The position numbers were made by a program, and so were the translations under genes. This document shows, piece after piece, positions 9,724-19,391 of a stretch of DNA of 64,000 nucleotides. The stretch lies in contig JBDSEV010000066.1 in assembly GCA_039919885.1 (NCBI GenBank), positions 1 to 64,000 of the forward strand, given 5' to 3'. The notes beneath the pieces are model-generated. The model worked only from the letters and a program-made list of their open reading frames with translations. It was not told the origin of the DNA and searched no databases. The stretch comes from JACMLD01 sp039919885 (GTDB lineage: Bacteria > Bacteroidota > Bacteroidia > Chitinophagales > Chitinophagaceae). How positions within the stretch are numbered: the stretch's first letter is position 1; every line of letters starts with the position of its first letter.

Positions 9724-9924
9724 ATGCCAATCGTAAAAGTAATTGAAGTAATCGCCCATTCAGAAAAGAGTATTGATGATGCTATCCGCGATGCGGTTAC
9801 AGAAGCATCCAAAACAATCCGCAACATTGACTCTGTGTATGTAAAGGACATTAAGGCACATGTTAAGGACGGACATGTAACTACATTCGGTGTGATTTGT
9901 AAAATTTCTTTCCGCCTGGATTAG
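9724..9924 (+). CDS. Dodecin family flavin-binding protein
   Basis: A 66-residue protein matching dodecins, small beta-alpha-beta-beta proteins that form hollow dodecamers and store or buffer flavins. The start MPIVKVIEVIAHSEKSIDDAI and the KDIKAHVKDGHVTTFGVICKISF end are typical. The ATG at 9724 gives the standard length; the frame runs back to 9634 but that part is not protein-like. It is divergent from the NADPH cluster. Confidence 0.9.
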   Translation: MPIVKVIEVIAHSEKSIDDAIRDAVTEASKTIRNIDSVYVKDIKAHVKDGHVTTFGVICKISFRLD

Positions 9925-10039
9925 TGAAAAGTGAGTTGGTCAGTGGCGGGTAGCTTTCGCCTATTATGTTTTTACGGCGCACCGCTGTCCAACTCACTAC
10001 TCACCATAATGCCTTTAATTTGCAGCAATTCCTACATGT

Positions 10040-11269
10040 ATGAAAGAAAAGCGAACGGCCGCCATGGGTTTTATATTTATAACCGTGCTGGTAGACGTTA
10101 TCGGTTGGGGGTTAATTATACCGGTGATGCCCCGCCTCATTTCCGAGATGAAACACATACCGGTGAATGAAGCCAGTAAAGACGGCGGCTGGCTGCTGAT
10201 GGTCTACGCTTTAATGCAGTTTGTATTTGCACCGGTATTGGGCAACCTGAGTGATAAATACGGACGCCGGCCCATTCTTTTATTCTCTTTGTTTGGTTTT
10301 GGGGTTGATTATTTATTTGTTGCGCTGGCGCCTACGTTTGCGTGGTTTTTTGTCGGTCGCATGATTTCTGGCATCACGGGTGCCAGCTTCACTACCGCGA
10401 CTGCCTATATTGCAGACATCAGTACACCAGACACCCGCGCAAAAAATTTTGGTATGCTCGGCGCCGCATTCGGACTCGGTTTTATTATCGGTCCCGGTTT
10501 TGGCGGGTTGTTAACCAGTTTTGGAATCCGGGCCCCTTTTTATGCTGCTGCTATCCTTACTTTATTAAACTGGCTCTACGGGTATTTTGTATTACCGGAA
10601 TCGCTGAGTAAAGAAAACCGCCGGGCGTTTTCATGGAAAAGAGCCAATCCGGTGGGATCGCTCCTGCATCTTAAACGATATCCTGCAATTGCCGGGCTTG
10701 TGCTCTCGCTGGTACTGGTATACCTGGGCGCGCATGCCGTGCAAAGTAACTGGAGCTTTTTCACTGTGTACCGCTTTCAATGGAGCGATAAAATGGTAGG
10801 TCTTTCCCTCGTGGTGGTTGGTTTACTGGTAGCCATTGTGCAGGGCGGACTGATAAGATTTATCAATCCAAAATTAGGCAATGAAAAAAGTGTGTATGCA
10901 GGCTTGTGCCTGTACGCACTGGGTATGTTTTTGTTTGCCTTTGCCACCCAAAGCTGGATGATGTTTGCTTTTTTACTGCCCTATTGTTTGGGGGGAATTG
11001 CCGGACCGGCTTTGCAGGCAATTATATCCGGCCATGTACCTGCCAACGAACAGGGCGAATTACAGGGTGGCCTAACCGGATTAATGAGCCTGACTTCTAT
11101 ATTGGGACCTTTTATAATGACCGGCCTGTTCTATCATTTTACAAAACGCAGCAACCCGGTGCATTTTCCGGGCGTTTCATTTTTACTGGGCGGATTACTG
11201 ATGCTGGGGAGTGCCGCCATCGCTTATCGCACACTCCGGCAAGAAAAGATTGTTGCGAAATTTGAATAA
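10040..11269 (+). CDS. MFS transporter of the TCR/Tet type
   Basis: A 409-residue, 12-helix inner-membrane transporter. GLIIPVMPRLI in helix 1 and the loop 2-3 motif GNLSDKYGRRPIL (motif A) match the TetA/TCR tetracycline-proton antiporter branch, as does GFIIGPGFGG in helix 5 (motif C of drug/proton antiporters). Chromosomal homologues in Bacteroidota are common and often not resistance determinants, so the substrate is not settled. The start ATG at 10040 is followed by a short cytoplasmic KEKR before helix 1. It is monocistronic. Confidence 0.9.
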   Translation: MKEKRTAAMGFIFITVLVDVIGWGLIIPVMPRLISEMKHIPVNEASKDGGWLLMVYALMQFVFAPVLGNLSDKYGRRPILLFSLFGFGVDYLFVALAPTFAWFFVGRMISGITGASFTTATAYIADISTPDTRAKNFGMLGAAFGLGFIIGPGFGGLLTSFGIRAPFYAAAILTLLNWLYGYFVLPESLSKENRRAFSWKRANPVGSLLHLKRYPAIAGLVLSLVLVYLGAHAVQSNWSFFTVYRFQWSDKMVGLSLVVVGLLVAIVQGGLIRFINPKLGNEKSVYAGLCLYALGMFLFAFATQSWMMFAFLLPYCLGGIAGPALQAIISGHVPANEQGELQGGLTGLMSLTSILGPFIMTGLFYHFTKRSNPVHFPGVSFLLGGLLMLGSAAIAYRTLRQEKIVAKFE

Positions 11270-11322
11270 TGTCATTAACAAAATGTTTTACAAATAAAAG
11301 ATTAACTACTCAGTAAAATGTG

Positions 11323-11330
11323 TATCTTTG
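11323..11330 (+). promoter_or_regulatory. TATCTTTG -7 promoter element
   Basis: A perfect match to the Bacteroidota -7 consensus TAnnTTTG, followed by C. No clear TTTG -33 element is present at the usual distance. It would start a transcript near 11337 and leave a leader of about 125 bases before the RRM gene, a length often seen in cold-regulated RNA-binding protein genes. Confidence 0.5.
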
Positions 11331-11461
11331 CATTGCAACATTTGAGTTAGTCAGCATTTAGTAATTGAACGATTTTTTCTGCTACGCATTCCCTGCTATT
11401 AGTTAGTCTTCTTTACGCTGTTTTTGCTCAGATCATTTTTCAATTTAATTTATTTACAAGC

Positions 11462-11785
11462 ATGAACATTTATGTTTCAAATTTAAGCTTCAACGTACAA
11501 GATGAAGACTTAAGAGAGTTTTTCGCAGAGTACGGAGAAGTTACATCTGCTAAAGTTATTTTAGACAAATTCACTAACAAGAGCCGTGGCTTTGGTTTTG
11601 TTGAAATGTCTGATGATACAGCAGGTCAAAAAGCTATTCAGGAACTTGATGGCGCACAGGTTGAAGGCCGCGCTATTACAGTAACAATAGCTAAACCAAG
11701 AGAAGAAAGAACAGGTGGCGGCAGCAATGGCGGTGGCAGACGTTCTTTTTCTGGTTCTAACGGTGGTGGAAACAATCGTTGGTAA
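11462..11785 (+). CDS. RRM-domain RNA-binding protein with a glycine-rich tail
   Basis: A 107-residue cytosolic protein made of one RNA-recognition motif (residues 1-80) and a Gly/Arg/Ser/Asn-rich tail. RNP2 is IYVSNL (2-7) and RNP1 is RGFGFVEM (39-46). The aromatic residues that stack on RNA are all present. Bacterial proteins of this kind (Rbp family) bind single-stranded RNA and are often cold-induced. The tail GGGSNGGGRR resembles RGG-box disorder. The gene is monocistronic, with a long leader and its own terminator. Confidence 0.95.
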   Translation: MNIYVSNLSFNVQDEDLREFFAEYGEVTSAKVILDKFTNKSRGFGFVEMSDDTAGQKAIQELDGAQVEGRAITVTIAKPREERTGGGSNGGGRRSFSGSNGGGNNRW

Positions 11786-11825
11786 TACCAGCTCAACAGT
11801 ATTAAACAATTTAGTGTTTCAATAC

Positions 11826-11860
11826 AATAAGAAAGGCCCTTTTTGGGGCCTTTTCTTATT
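11826..11860 (+). terminator. Terminator after the RRM gene
   Basis: An inverted repeat with arms around GGCCC and GGGGCC, extended by matching A/T-rich flanks, followed by TTTTCTTATT. The flanking symmetry makes it likely to work in both directions. Confidence 0.8.
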
Positions 11861-11967
11861 ATAACTATTTATTACGAATATTCTGCGGATACGGTAATAT
11901 GGCGCAATCATCAAAGTCTTTACCGCACTAACGCTTGTACAATTACTTACAGTTACTCACGGCCCTT

Positions 11968-12258
11968 TTATCTCCAATGCCCCCTGTTCCATCTCCATCC
12001 TCTGCGACTTTGCCGCCAGGTTCCTTCGTTCCAGTTATGGCCCAGCCTGCCCCGGTCCCAGCGACCTTGCTGCCATTCATATCGTCCGCCCCGCCAGTAC
12101 CAGTCACCATTTATCCATACATAACCCGATCCGGGAGATGCTGGCCGTGTGTAAATAACATCAGCCGGCCGGGTGGCCACCACACGTGTTGATCCGCAAG
12201 ACCCTAATAGCAAGGTTCCGAATAGCAGGCAAAATACCAGGTAATGTTTCATATGCAT
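11968..12258 (-). CDS. YXWGXW-repeat lipoprotein
   Basis: A 96-residue lipoprotein. A signal peptide of about 22 residues ends in the lipobox LLGSC. The mature part has repeated W-x(2)-G-x-W units (VWINGDWYWRGG, WQQGRW, WNEGTW, WNRGHW), as in the YXWGXW repeat family, thought to lie on or under the outer membrane with unknown function. A second in-frame ATG at 12252 is equally good. A close paralogue lies at 58517-58810. Confidence 0.85.
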   Translation of the reverse strand: MHMKHYLVFCLLFGTLLLGSCGSTRVVATRPADVIYTRPASPGSGYVWINGDWYWRGGRYEWQQGRWDRGRLGHNWNEGTWRQSRRGWRWNRGHWR

Positions 12259-12418
12259 AAGTTTTATGTAATCTTCCCTTTATTCCTCGAAAAAACATGC
12301 CGGTAATACCACGGCAAAGCAGTGTGCTCACCTGCTGCACATTACTTGCAGCGACACTTAAACTGCAAAGCCGGCTGTAGCATTTCATCTACACCCGGCT
12401 CCTGCTATATTAGTCGTT

Positions 12419-12874
12419 TTATTTTTTGTCTTTAGCCGGGGCCGGATTGGGGCCATGGTCTTTTTCTCCGGGCTCTTCAGGATGCGGCTGCCCGTGGTGG
12501 CAGGTAGCGCAGGAAACGTCCATCAATTCACCAAAAACCGGCTTTTTGTTGCTGAAAAATTTCTTGTTGATTTTTACCGTCATTCTCATCATAGAGCGGG
12601 CGATGTCTTTTTCCGGGAGCTCGTCACTGGCAAAATCCGGGTAGTGAACAGCGGTGTCTTTGGAAGGCGCATGACAGAAACTGCATTTTACGCCCAGGGC
12701 ATCATTGAATCCATGCATCACTTTACCGAGTTGCTCTTTGCTGATGTCTTTTGGCAGTATTTTCAGGTTTTTATAAATATTCTCGGGCGGTGGGGCAGGT
12801 GCGGTAAAAGCAACAGCCGAGGTAACAACGGCGGCCATCGCACCGAGTACTAAAAATTTGCGGTTAAAGGTCAT
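12419..12874 (-). CDS. c-type cytochrome with two CxxCH motifs
   Basis: A 151-residue exported protein with an N-terminal hydrophobic segment (residues 8-24) that may stay as an anchor or be cleaved. Two haem-binding motifs, CSFCH and CATCH, lie in the middle and near the end, and the spacing and NIYKNLKILPKDISKEQL start resemble the cytochrome family related to the photosynthetic reaction-centre subunit, common in non-phototrophic Bacteroidota and Acidobacteria. It should carry electrons in the periplasm. The tail is rich in Pro, Lys and Glu. No oxidase genes are adjacent. Confidence 0.85.
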   Translation of the reverse strand: MTFNRKFLVLGAMAAVVTSAVAFTAPAPPPENIYKNLKILPKDISKEQLGKVMHGFNDALGVKCSFCHAPSKDTAVHYPDFASDELPEKDIARSMMRMTVKINKKFFSNKKPVFGELMDVSCATCHHGQPHPEEPGEKDHGPNPAPAKDKK

Positions 12875-12976
12875 GGTATTAATTTATGAGTAATAAATGT
12901 ATCCAATTTTTCGGAATGGCCGATTCAATTTATCTGAAAAGCGCTATTTCCTTGCAAACCGGCGGATCTTTCATCG

Positions 12977-15130
12977 TTATTTTATCCAGCGGTCAAAAAA
13001 CTCCCATGTCCGCAGCATTTGGTCGATCCGCTGGCGGTTGTTGCCGCTGCGGGTAAGTTCGTGCGTACCATTGGCGTGTCGCACATACTCCACCGGCCTG
13101 CCCAACACCTTGAGGCTGCGGTACAACATTTCACTTTGCACAAAGCCCGTACGGCGGTCGTTGTCGCCATGAAAGATAATATAGGGTGTAGTAATATCTT
13201 TCACATAGGTAATGGGTGATTCTCTTTCCAGGTTGGCTTTGGCAGCGGTCTCCCAGGGATAGCCCCCAAAATAATTGGGCACCAGCCGCCATGCATTGCC
13301 TTCACCAAAAAAAGTAGCCAGGTCATATACACCGCGCTGGCTGCACGCGGCTTTAAACCGGTGATCATGTGCAATAATCCACGCCACCAGGTAACCGGCG
13401 TAAGAACCACCCGTAACCGCCAGCCGTGCCGTGTCTGCCCAGCCTTCTGCAACAGCTTCGTCCAGCGCTGTCAGTACATCGCTGGTTGGCCCTGCGCCCC
13501 AGTCGTTTACGTTGGCGCGTAAAAAATCGAGCCCGTAGCCGCCGCTGCCCCGCGGATTGCAGTAAACAACCCCATAACCTTTGCTGCACCAGAACTGAAA
13601 CTCATGCCACATACTGGTTTCGCCCGGTCCCCACATAGCCGCAGGACCGCCATGAATGTTCAGCAACAACGGAAATTTTTTGCCAGCTGTATAATTGGCA
13701 GGCTTCATCACCCAGTATTCAATCGTTTGTCCTTTGCTGTTAGTAAATGTTTTCTTTTCAGGAAAAGACAGTTGCTTTTTCTGTACCCAGTCGTAATTGA
13801 AGTTACTGACCCGTTTTGCATTTTTTGCCCCGGCGTCTGACAAGTAAACTTCATAGGGGTCGGCTACTTCCGTTTTTACAAAGACCAATTTATTATTCAC
13901 AATGTCAAAACTGGTGATGCCGCTGTTGTAATCAGTTAGTTGTTCTGTCTTTTTTGTTTTTATTTCTGCCCTGTACAATGGTTGGCCCCCATTGCTGGGA
14001 GAAGTGAAATAGATATATTTCTCATCATTGCTCCAGGCATAACCGGATTTGTTTCGGTCTGACGGTATGGTAACAATTTCTGCACCGGGGGCATCCAGTG
14101 GAATGATGCCCAGTGCAGGTATACTTACAAAGGATGTATTACCGTATTGAAATGCCAGCCATTTTCCCGAGGGAGAAATTTTTGGTGAAGAAAAATTCTT
14201 ACCCTCTTCCCCCAGTAATTTGCGGAAGTTTGTTCCATCGCTGTTTACCAGGAAGATTTCATTTTCCAGGGAACGATCCGCATTTTGCACTGAATCTATA
14301 TCGCCGGAAATAACCAGCTGTTTTCCATCGGGCGTAAAATCTGCGGTGTTAAAAGAATAGAAACCATGGGTAACGGCAGTCGGCAGGGCGCCTGGTTGAA
14401 CCCCGGTTATAAAAAAATGATTGAAGCGGAGTTCCGTAGATACATCGGTCTCATCCTGTAAATTCAGGTTATAGATCACTTTTGCTTTTTTGTCGGTAGC
14501 GTTGTTTTCCAAATAGGCCCTTACCTCGTCGAGGCTGCCGTCAGGATCTGCCTTGGCCGCCGATGCCTGCAGCTGCTGGTTGGTATCGAAGCCCGGTTTT
14601 TCAAACGGCCATAAGGGCAGGGCGTGCGTTGGATTCAACACGGAGTCTTTCAACAAATCTTTTAATAAAATACCTGCAGCAAAGAGAATTTGTTTTCCAT
14701 CCGGACTCTACTTAGGTGAGGTGGCACCATACTTATAACGGGTAAGCTGCAGCGCCTCTCCGCCATCCAATGCCAACAGGAAAATTTGTGGTTTACCCTC
14801 TGCGGCGCGTACAAATGCCAGTTGTTTTCCATCCGGACTAAAGGCGGGTTGGGAAGCGCCTTCCTTGCTGGTAAGCTGTTTGGGTGATGCGTTACCGTCG
14901 GTGGCCAGCATCCATAACTGGTTAACGTATTTATATTCCCATTTGGAATCCCCATCCGGTTCAATGGCCGTAACCACAAACGCGGTTTTACTGCCATCGT
15001 TGCTGAGTGTAACGCTGCCAACGGATTTTATTTTAAGCAGGTCTGTTACCTTAACCGGTTCTTTGCCACTTTGCGCCCATACGAATATTGACATCATCAA
15101 CATAAAAAAAATAAATACGGGTTTGCGCAT
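12977..15130 (-). pseudogene. S9 family (prolyl oligopeptidase) peptidase interrupted by an in-frame amber codon
   Basis: This gene encodes 717 codons of an S9 serine peptidase (dipeptidyl-peptidase/acylaminoacyl-peptidase type), but codon 141 is TAG (14708-14710). Both sides are in the same frame with no insertion or deletion: the upstream part ends GATSPK and the downstream part goes on SPDGKQILF. The TolB/WD40-like propeller repeats of this family typically read SPxWSPDGK, so a TGG Trp codon has probably become TAG. A signal peptide (residues 1-20) starts the protein. The catalytic Ser lies in GGSYAGY (about residue 576), Asp in GDNDRR (about 656-658), and His in GTHEL (about 690). All are intact, which means a recent mutation, a sequencing error, or readthrough. 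If translation restarts, the C-terminal part alone would lack the leader. Confidence 0.88.
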
Positions 15131-15479
15131 AATAGTGTTTTTGAATGCTGAATGTACGAATTGATCACTGAAATGGTACGCGATGCATGCACATCGCTGC
15201 AGGGCAATTGGCGCAGCTGCGCAGCTTATGGTTTGTCAATTGATGAACCACGATAAGACAGCAGCTGGAATCGTTGTATCAGAAACCAGACGGCACAAAT
15301 AATTTTAAACCAGCCTGTAATTGTATGCTTGATTTTTCGGGCATGCAAGGAAACGGGTTTGCTGTTGTGATGCGGGTCGGAAAGAACCACTTTTTCACGT
15401 TAAAACCATTAAAACCGGGTCAAAGCTTAAAATTAATGACGAACTTTGTACATTGTATATCAAATAATGCCTGTTTGAA
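15131..15479. other. 349-base intergenic region, no gene
   Basis: It separates the divergent S9 gene and korB. A 69-codon open frame runs into korB on the plus strand but lacks protein character. TTTG-like and TACATTG elements lie about 30 bases ahead of korB and could be its promoter, but the spacing is poor. No remnant of an alpha subunit gene is visible. Confidence 0.5.
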
Positions 15480-16517
15480 ATGAGCGAAACAATAACTCCA
15501 TCCTTACCAACCCTGACCGCCAAAGATTTTGCCACCGACCAGGAAGTACGCTGGTGCCCAGGTTGCGGCGATTATTCAATACTGGCGCAGGTACAAAAGA
15601 TAATGCCCGGTATTGGTGTTCCAAAAGAAAACATCGTAATTGTATCCGGTATTGGTTGCAGCAGCCGGTTTCCGTATTACATGAATACTTATGGAATGCA
15701 TTCTATCCACGGCCGTGCTACTGCTATTGCAAGCGGCCTTAAAGCTGCGCGGCCAGAGCTAAGCGTATGGATTGTTACCGGAGATGGTGACAGCCTGAGC
15801 ATAGGAGGCAACCACACCATTCACCTGCTGCGCCGGAATTTTGATGTGAATATATTGCTGTTCAATAACCAGATTTATGGCTTAACAAAAGGCCAGTATT
15901 CACCAACGTCGGAAGAAAAGAAAATTACAAAGTCGACCCCCTTTGGCAGCATCGATCATCCGTTCAATCCCCTGGCGCTTGCCATGGGCGCCGATGCTAC
16001 GTTTATTGCCAGGAGCATGGACCGCGACCCTAAACACCTGCAGGAATTACTGACCCGCAGCCATAAACACCGCGGCGCTTCTTTCCTGGAAATATACCAG
16101 AACTGTAACATCTTCAATGACGGTGCATTTGAAGTGTTTACTGAAAAATCTTCCAAACCGGAAGAAACGCTTTTTGTTGAGCAGGGCAAGCCGCTGATTT
16201 TTGGTGCACAGAAAAACAAAGGTATCAAGCTGGACGGCTTTCACCCGGTTACGGTAGATCTAAATAACGGTGCCAGTGCCGATGATCTGTGGGTGCATGA
16301 TGAGCGGGACTTCTTTAAAGCACAGATATTGACCAGGATGTTCGACAACCCGTTACAGGAGGGTCACCTGCCAAGACCATTTGGCGTTTTTTATGAAACC
16401 GATCGTACCTGCTATGAAGATGCAATGGCAATGCAGATAGCGGAAGTACAGGCTACCAAAGGAAAAGGAAATCTTGATAAATTACTGCGGGGCAATGAAA
16501 CCTGGACGATTAATTAA
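15480..16517 (+). CDS. korB: 2-oxoacid:ferredoxin oxidoreductase, beta subunit
   Basis: A 345-residue thiamine-diphosphate subunit of the 2-oxoglutarate-type (KorAB) ferredoxin oxidoreductase, which oxidatively decarboxylates a 2-oxoacid to acyl-CoA. VRWCPGCGDYSIL carries two Cys of the iron-sulfur site and GIGCSSR the next. The TPP/Mg motif runs from TGDGDSLSIGGNH to NNQIYGLTKGQ. Length and motif order fit KorB better than the pyruvate enzyme. The usual alpha subunit gene is not next to it, which is unusual because korA and korB are normally adjacent; it must be encoded outside this window or the protein works with another partner. A terminator follows directly. Confidence 0.92.
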   Translation: MSETITPSLPTLTAKDFATDQEVRWCPGCGDYSILAQVQKIMPGIGVPKENIVIVSGIGCSSRFPYYMNTYGMHSIHGRATAIASGLKAARPELSVWIVTGDGDSLSIGGNHTIHLLRRNFDVNILLFNNQIYGLTKGQYSPTSEEKKITKSTPFGSIDHPFNPLALAMGADATFIARSMDRDPKHLQELLTRSHKHRGASFLEIYQNCNIFNDGAFEVFTEKSSKPEETLFVEQGKPLIFGAQKNKGIKLDGFHPVTVDLNNGASADDLWVHDERDFFKAQILTRMFDNPLQEGHLPRPFGVFYETDRTCYEDAMAMQIAEVQATKGKGNLDKLLRGNETWTIN

Positions 16518-16546
16518 AGCATTCACCAATAAAATATAGATAAAAA

Positions 16547-16572
16547 GACCTCCTGCCGGGAGGTTTTTTTGT
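16547..16572 (+). terminator. korB terminator
   Basis: An ACCTCC/GGAGGT stem with a short loop, followed by seven T residues. It ends the korB transcript. Confidence 0.85.
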
Positions 16573-17067
16573 GGCGCAGCAGCAGTCAGTATTGTCCTAT
16601 GCGCCCACGGCGCGTATTTTCAGTTGCGGGCCAGGCAAAAAAGTGCCGGCGATAGAAATCGCCGGCCTGTGCTTACCTCTGAAACCACAAAAAGAAAAGT
16701 TTATGTTGATAATCAACAAATAATATTATACCGCCTGCAAACAGATGATTGTACTACTACGCAACGTAGCAATAACGAGTTAACAGGGTTGTATGAAAAG
16801 GGTCGATTGGTTTACCGGGGATATTGAACGCATTTATGCTGCTTTACAACAATGAATGTTGCAGATAATGGGTAAACGATGGTGGAGGAGATTTGGAAAT
16901 TAGCGTTCTGCGTTATGGAGATTGGATGATAGAAGGGCGATCCGGATAACCAAGCCAGGCTTGCAGCTTACAATGCTATTTCTAATTTGTAAGCGGGCTT
17001 AAAAGTAAAGACTGTAAGTGTAATAAACAATATTTTACGGCCTTTTTTATAAAATAAAATTGATTAT
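16573..17067. other. 495-base intergenic region, possible decayed coding traces
   Basis: A 67-codon frame from a TTG at 16624 to 16827 has a protein-like stretch (VYVDNQQIILYRLQTDD) but no family match and no ATG start. Beyond 16830 all frames are broken. It may be a relic; I see no promoter, RNA or repeat here. Confidence 0.35.
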
Positions 17068-17967
17068 TTAATTGAACCCTTGCTGGTATGGGGTTTGGAC
17101 CTTGTTAGCTGCGTCAAAGGCTTTTTCTTTTTTACTGTTGTACCACCACTCTGGAAAGCTTTTCTTCATAAGTGTATCAATGTGACGCATGGCAAAAAGG
17201 TTCCAGGCCCCTTTTAGTTTACCACTCACTGACCCCTGTAGTGCCCGCAGGCTCATTGCAAAGCCACTGTCCAGGTATTCCATGTGGTGCCAGTAACCGG
17301 CCGGCATAAAAAGTGTATCGCCGTGTTCCAGTATTACTTCATATCCCCGCGCCTGTTCAGTAGCCGGAAATTGTGCCGTATCCAGCTGACTTGTGCCCGG
17401 GTCAGCATAATTGGCAAAATTAGCAAAACTCATTACCTCAAATGGCTTCCGGTACAGGTTGTATTGCTCCTCGTAGGGAAAAAGCAAGACCCTTTTCCTA
17501 CCCATAAACTGGGTATGCATAATATGTGAAAGGTCGATATCAAAGTGCATGTGGGTAATGGATCCTGCTCCCCCGGTAAACAACATCGGATACCTTTTTA
17601 CATATCCCTTCATTAAATCTTCCGGCCACGTAAAATCGGCTACCAGTTCTGGTGCATGCTGAAAAATATTAAATAGAAAAATGCGTAAAGCTACCGGACC
17701 CTGCCGGATCATGTCCAGGTAAGCACCAAACTTCATATAATCATCCGCCTTGTTAACCGGTGTGTAGGCGTCACTTTTTACATTATTGTACACCCCTACC
17801 TCCGTATTGCCAACCATTTTTTTAAAATAATCCCAGTCCCATTTTGAATAAGCCGGCCATTGCCTGGCAAGGTCCGTTATTACCACCGGCTTCATTGGAT
17901 GGTAATACTTTGCCCTGAACATTGCGGGTTCAATGGTAGCAACTTTATCAACCGGGCTCAAATTCAT
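17068..17967 (-). CDS. Cupin-like/JmjC-domain oxygenase family protein
   Basis: A 299-residue cytosolic protein of the cupin_8 (JmjC-like, FIH-type) group of Fe(II)/2-oxoglutarate oxygenases. The start includes PVVITDLARQWPAYSKW, the usual opening motif. The iron-binding triad looks complete: HMHFD supplies His-x-Asp near residue 140 and PAGYWHHMEY the distal His near 230. The family hydroxylates proteins or RNA-linked targets; the substrate here is unknown. It is a single gene, facing korB across a gap. Confidence 0.85.
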   Translation of the reverse strand: MNLSPVDKVATIEPAMFRAKYYHPMKPVVITDLARQWPAYSKWDWDYFKKMVGNTEVGVYNNVKSDAYTPVNKADDYMKFGAYLDMIRQGPVALRIFLFNIFQHAPELVADFTWPEDLMKGYVKRYPMLFTGGAGSITHMHFDIDLSHIMHTQFMGRKRVLLFPYEEQYNLYRKPFEVMSFANFANYADPGTSQLDTAQFPATEQARGYEVILEHGDTLFMPAGYWHHMEYLDSGFAMSLRALQGSVSGKLKGAWNLFAMRHIDTLMKKSFPEWWYNSKKEKAFDAANKVQTPYQQGFN

Positions 17968-18163
17968 ACAAGAGAATTTACAGCAAATTTAATATGAATT
18001 CCATGTTAACAGAAAGTTGTTTTGCTTTTCCCCAACTGCCTGCCAATTACCCGGTGATACACCGCTTATTCCTCTGTAACGTGTATATATTTGCCCATGT
18101 AAATCAAAAATTTTCTTTCTGTGTAGTATATAGCAACTCATATTTTATGTTTAATTTTCAGGC

Positions 18164-18778
18164 ATGCTGCTACCTGTGCATCCGGATAATCCACAACCAA
18201 GAAACTTAAAAACCATTGTAGACTGTTTATTGAGCGGGGGCATCATTATCTACCCTACCGATACGATTTATGGATTGGGCTGTGATATTTTTCAGCACAA
18301 AGCAATAGAACGTATCTGCCGCATCAAAAACATTGATCCGCGAAAGGCGCAGTTGTCTTTTGTTTGCCATGATTTGAGCGATCTAAGCAATTACACCAAA
18401 AGTATTTCCACGCCTTTGTACAGGATGCTTAAAAATTATTTACCGGGTCCCTACACCTTTATCCTACCGGCCAGTAAAGAAGTTCCTAAAATATTAAAAA
18501 GTAAAAAAGATACCATTGGATTGCGTATACCGGATAATAAAATCACCAGCACCCTGGTGCGGGAACTCGGTCACCCGGTGCTAAGCACCTCTTTGCCCGG
18601 TCAAAACGTGGAAGACTACACCGATCCGGAAATTATTTATGAGAACTTTAAAAACATGGTAGACATTGTAATTGATGGCGGCATTGGAGGGATGACACCT
18701 TCAACTATTGTAGATTGCACCACTGACCCTGCCGTACTTGTGCGCCAGGGATTGGGCGTATGGCCAGGTTCAGATTAA
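18164..18778 (+). CDS. L-threonylcarbamoyladenylate synthase (Sua5/YciO/YrdC family)
   Basis: A 204-residue protein with the YrdC fold. Residues 25-42 (GGIIIYPTDTIYGLGCD) and the RIKNIDPRKAQLSFVC segment contain the ATP/threonine-binding residues of enzymes making the precursor of the t6A37 tRNA modification. The NVEDYTDPEIIY and TPSTIVDCT motifs fit the YciO/YrdC branch. YciO-type proteins are weaker enzymes and this could be that subtype. It is followed after 10 bases by a GNAT gene, probably in one transcript. Confidence 0.88.
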   Translation: MLLPVHPDNPQPRNLKTIVDCLLSGGIIIYPTDTIYGLGCDIFQHKAIERICRIKNIDPRKAQLSFVCHDLSDLSNYTKSISTPLYRMLKNYLPGPYTFILPASKEVPKILKSKKDTIGLRIPDNKITSTLVRELGHPVLSTSLPGQNVEDYTDPEIIYENFKNMVDIVIDGGIGGMTPSTIVDCTTDPAVLVRQGLGVWPGSD

Positions 18779-18788
18779 TACTATATAC

Positions 18789-19391
18789 ATGCATACAGAA
18801 TACGATAAGTTTTTCCCGGCTACGCTCGCGCTGGAAACACCCAGGGTAACACTGCGGCTCCTGCAATTATCAGATATTCCTGCTTTGGCTGCTATTGCGG
18901 GGCCGGCAGAAATCTGGAAATATTTCACCGCGGAACTCAACCAGACGGAAGCACTGCAGCAATGGGTGGACACTGCTTTACAGGAAAGGTTGGCCGGTAA
19001 ACGGATGCCATTTGTAATTATCGATAAATCCACAAACGAAATTTGCGGTTGTACCAGTTTTGGCAATATTAGTTTCTTTGACCAACGGATTGAAATCGGC
19101 TGGACCTGGCTGGGTACCGGTTCTATGGGATCGGGAGTGAATCACCATGCAAAATTTATTTTATTAAGTTATGCTTTTGATGCGCTCCGTTTTGAACGGG
19201 TAGAAATAAAAACCGATAACCTGAACGAACGCGCTAAAAAAGCACTGGTACATATTGGCGCTGCCGAAGAAGGCGTGTTAAGAAGCCATATGCTGATGCC
19301 CCATGGAAGGCGCCGCGACACTGTTTACTACAGTATTCTAAAAGCTGACTGGGAAACGATAAAGATGTTGTACTTCGGCGATGTGGCATAA
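18789..19391 (+). CDS. GNAT family N-acetyltransferase
   Basis: A 200-residue acetyltransferase of the RimJ/RimL-like type. It opens with TPRVTLRLLQLSDIPAL, carries the acetyl-CoA-binding region around IGWTWLGTGSMGSGVNHHAK, and ends the core with RVEIKTDNLNERAKKALVHIGA. RimL-type proteins acetylate protein N-termini or small amines; the target is unknown. The ATG at 18789 is preferred over an upstream start at 18738 that overlaps the Sua5 gene. Confidence 0.88.
   Translation: MHTEYDKFFPATLALETPRVTLRLLQLSDIPALAAIAGPAEIWKYFTAELNQTEALQQWVDTALQERLAGKRMPFVIIDKSTNEICGCTSFGNISFFDQRIEIGWTWLGTGSMGSGVNHHAKFILLSYAFDALRFERVEIKTDNLNERAKKALVHIGAAEEGVLRSHMLMPHGRRRDTVYYSILKADWETIKMLYFGDVA

Noticed and set aside
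14662..15021. A frameshift as the explanation of the S9 peptidase break
   Set aside because: Codon counting shows both halves in the same frame; only the TAG at 14708-14710 separates them.
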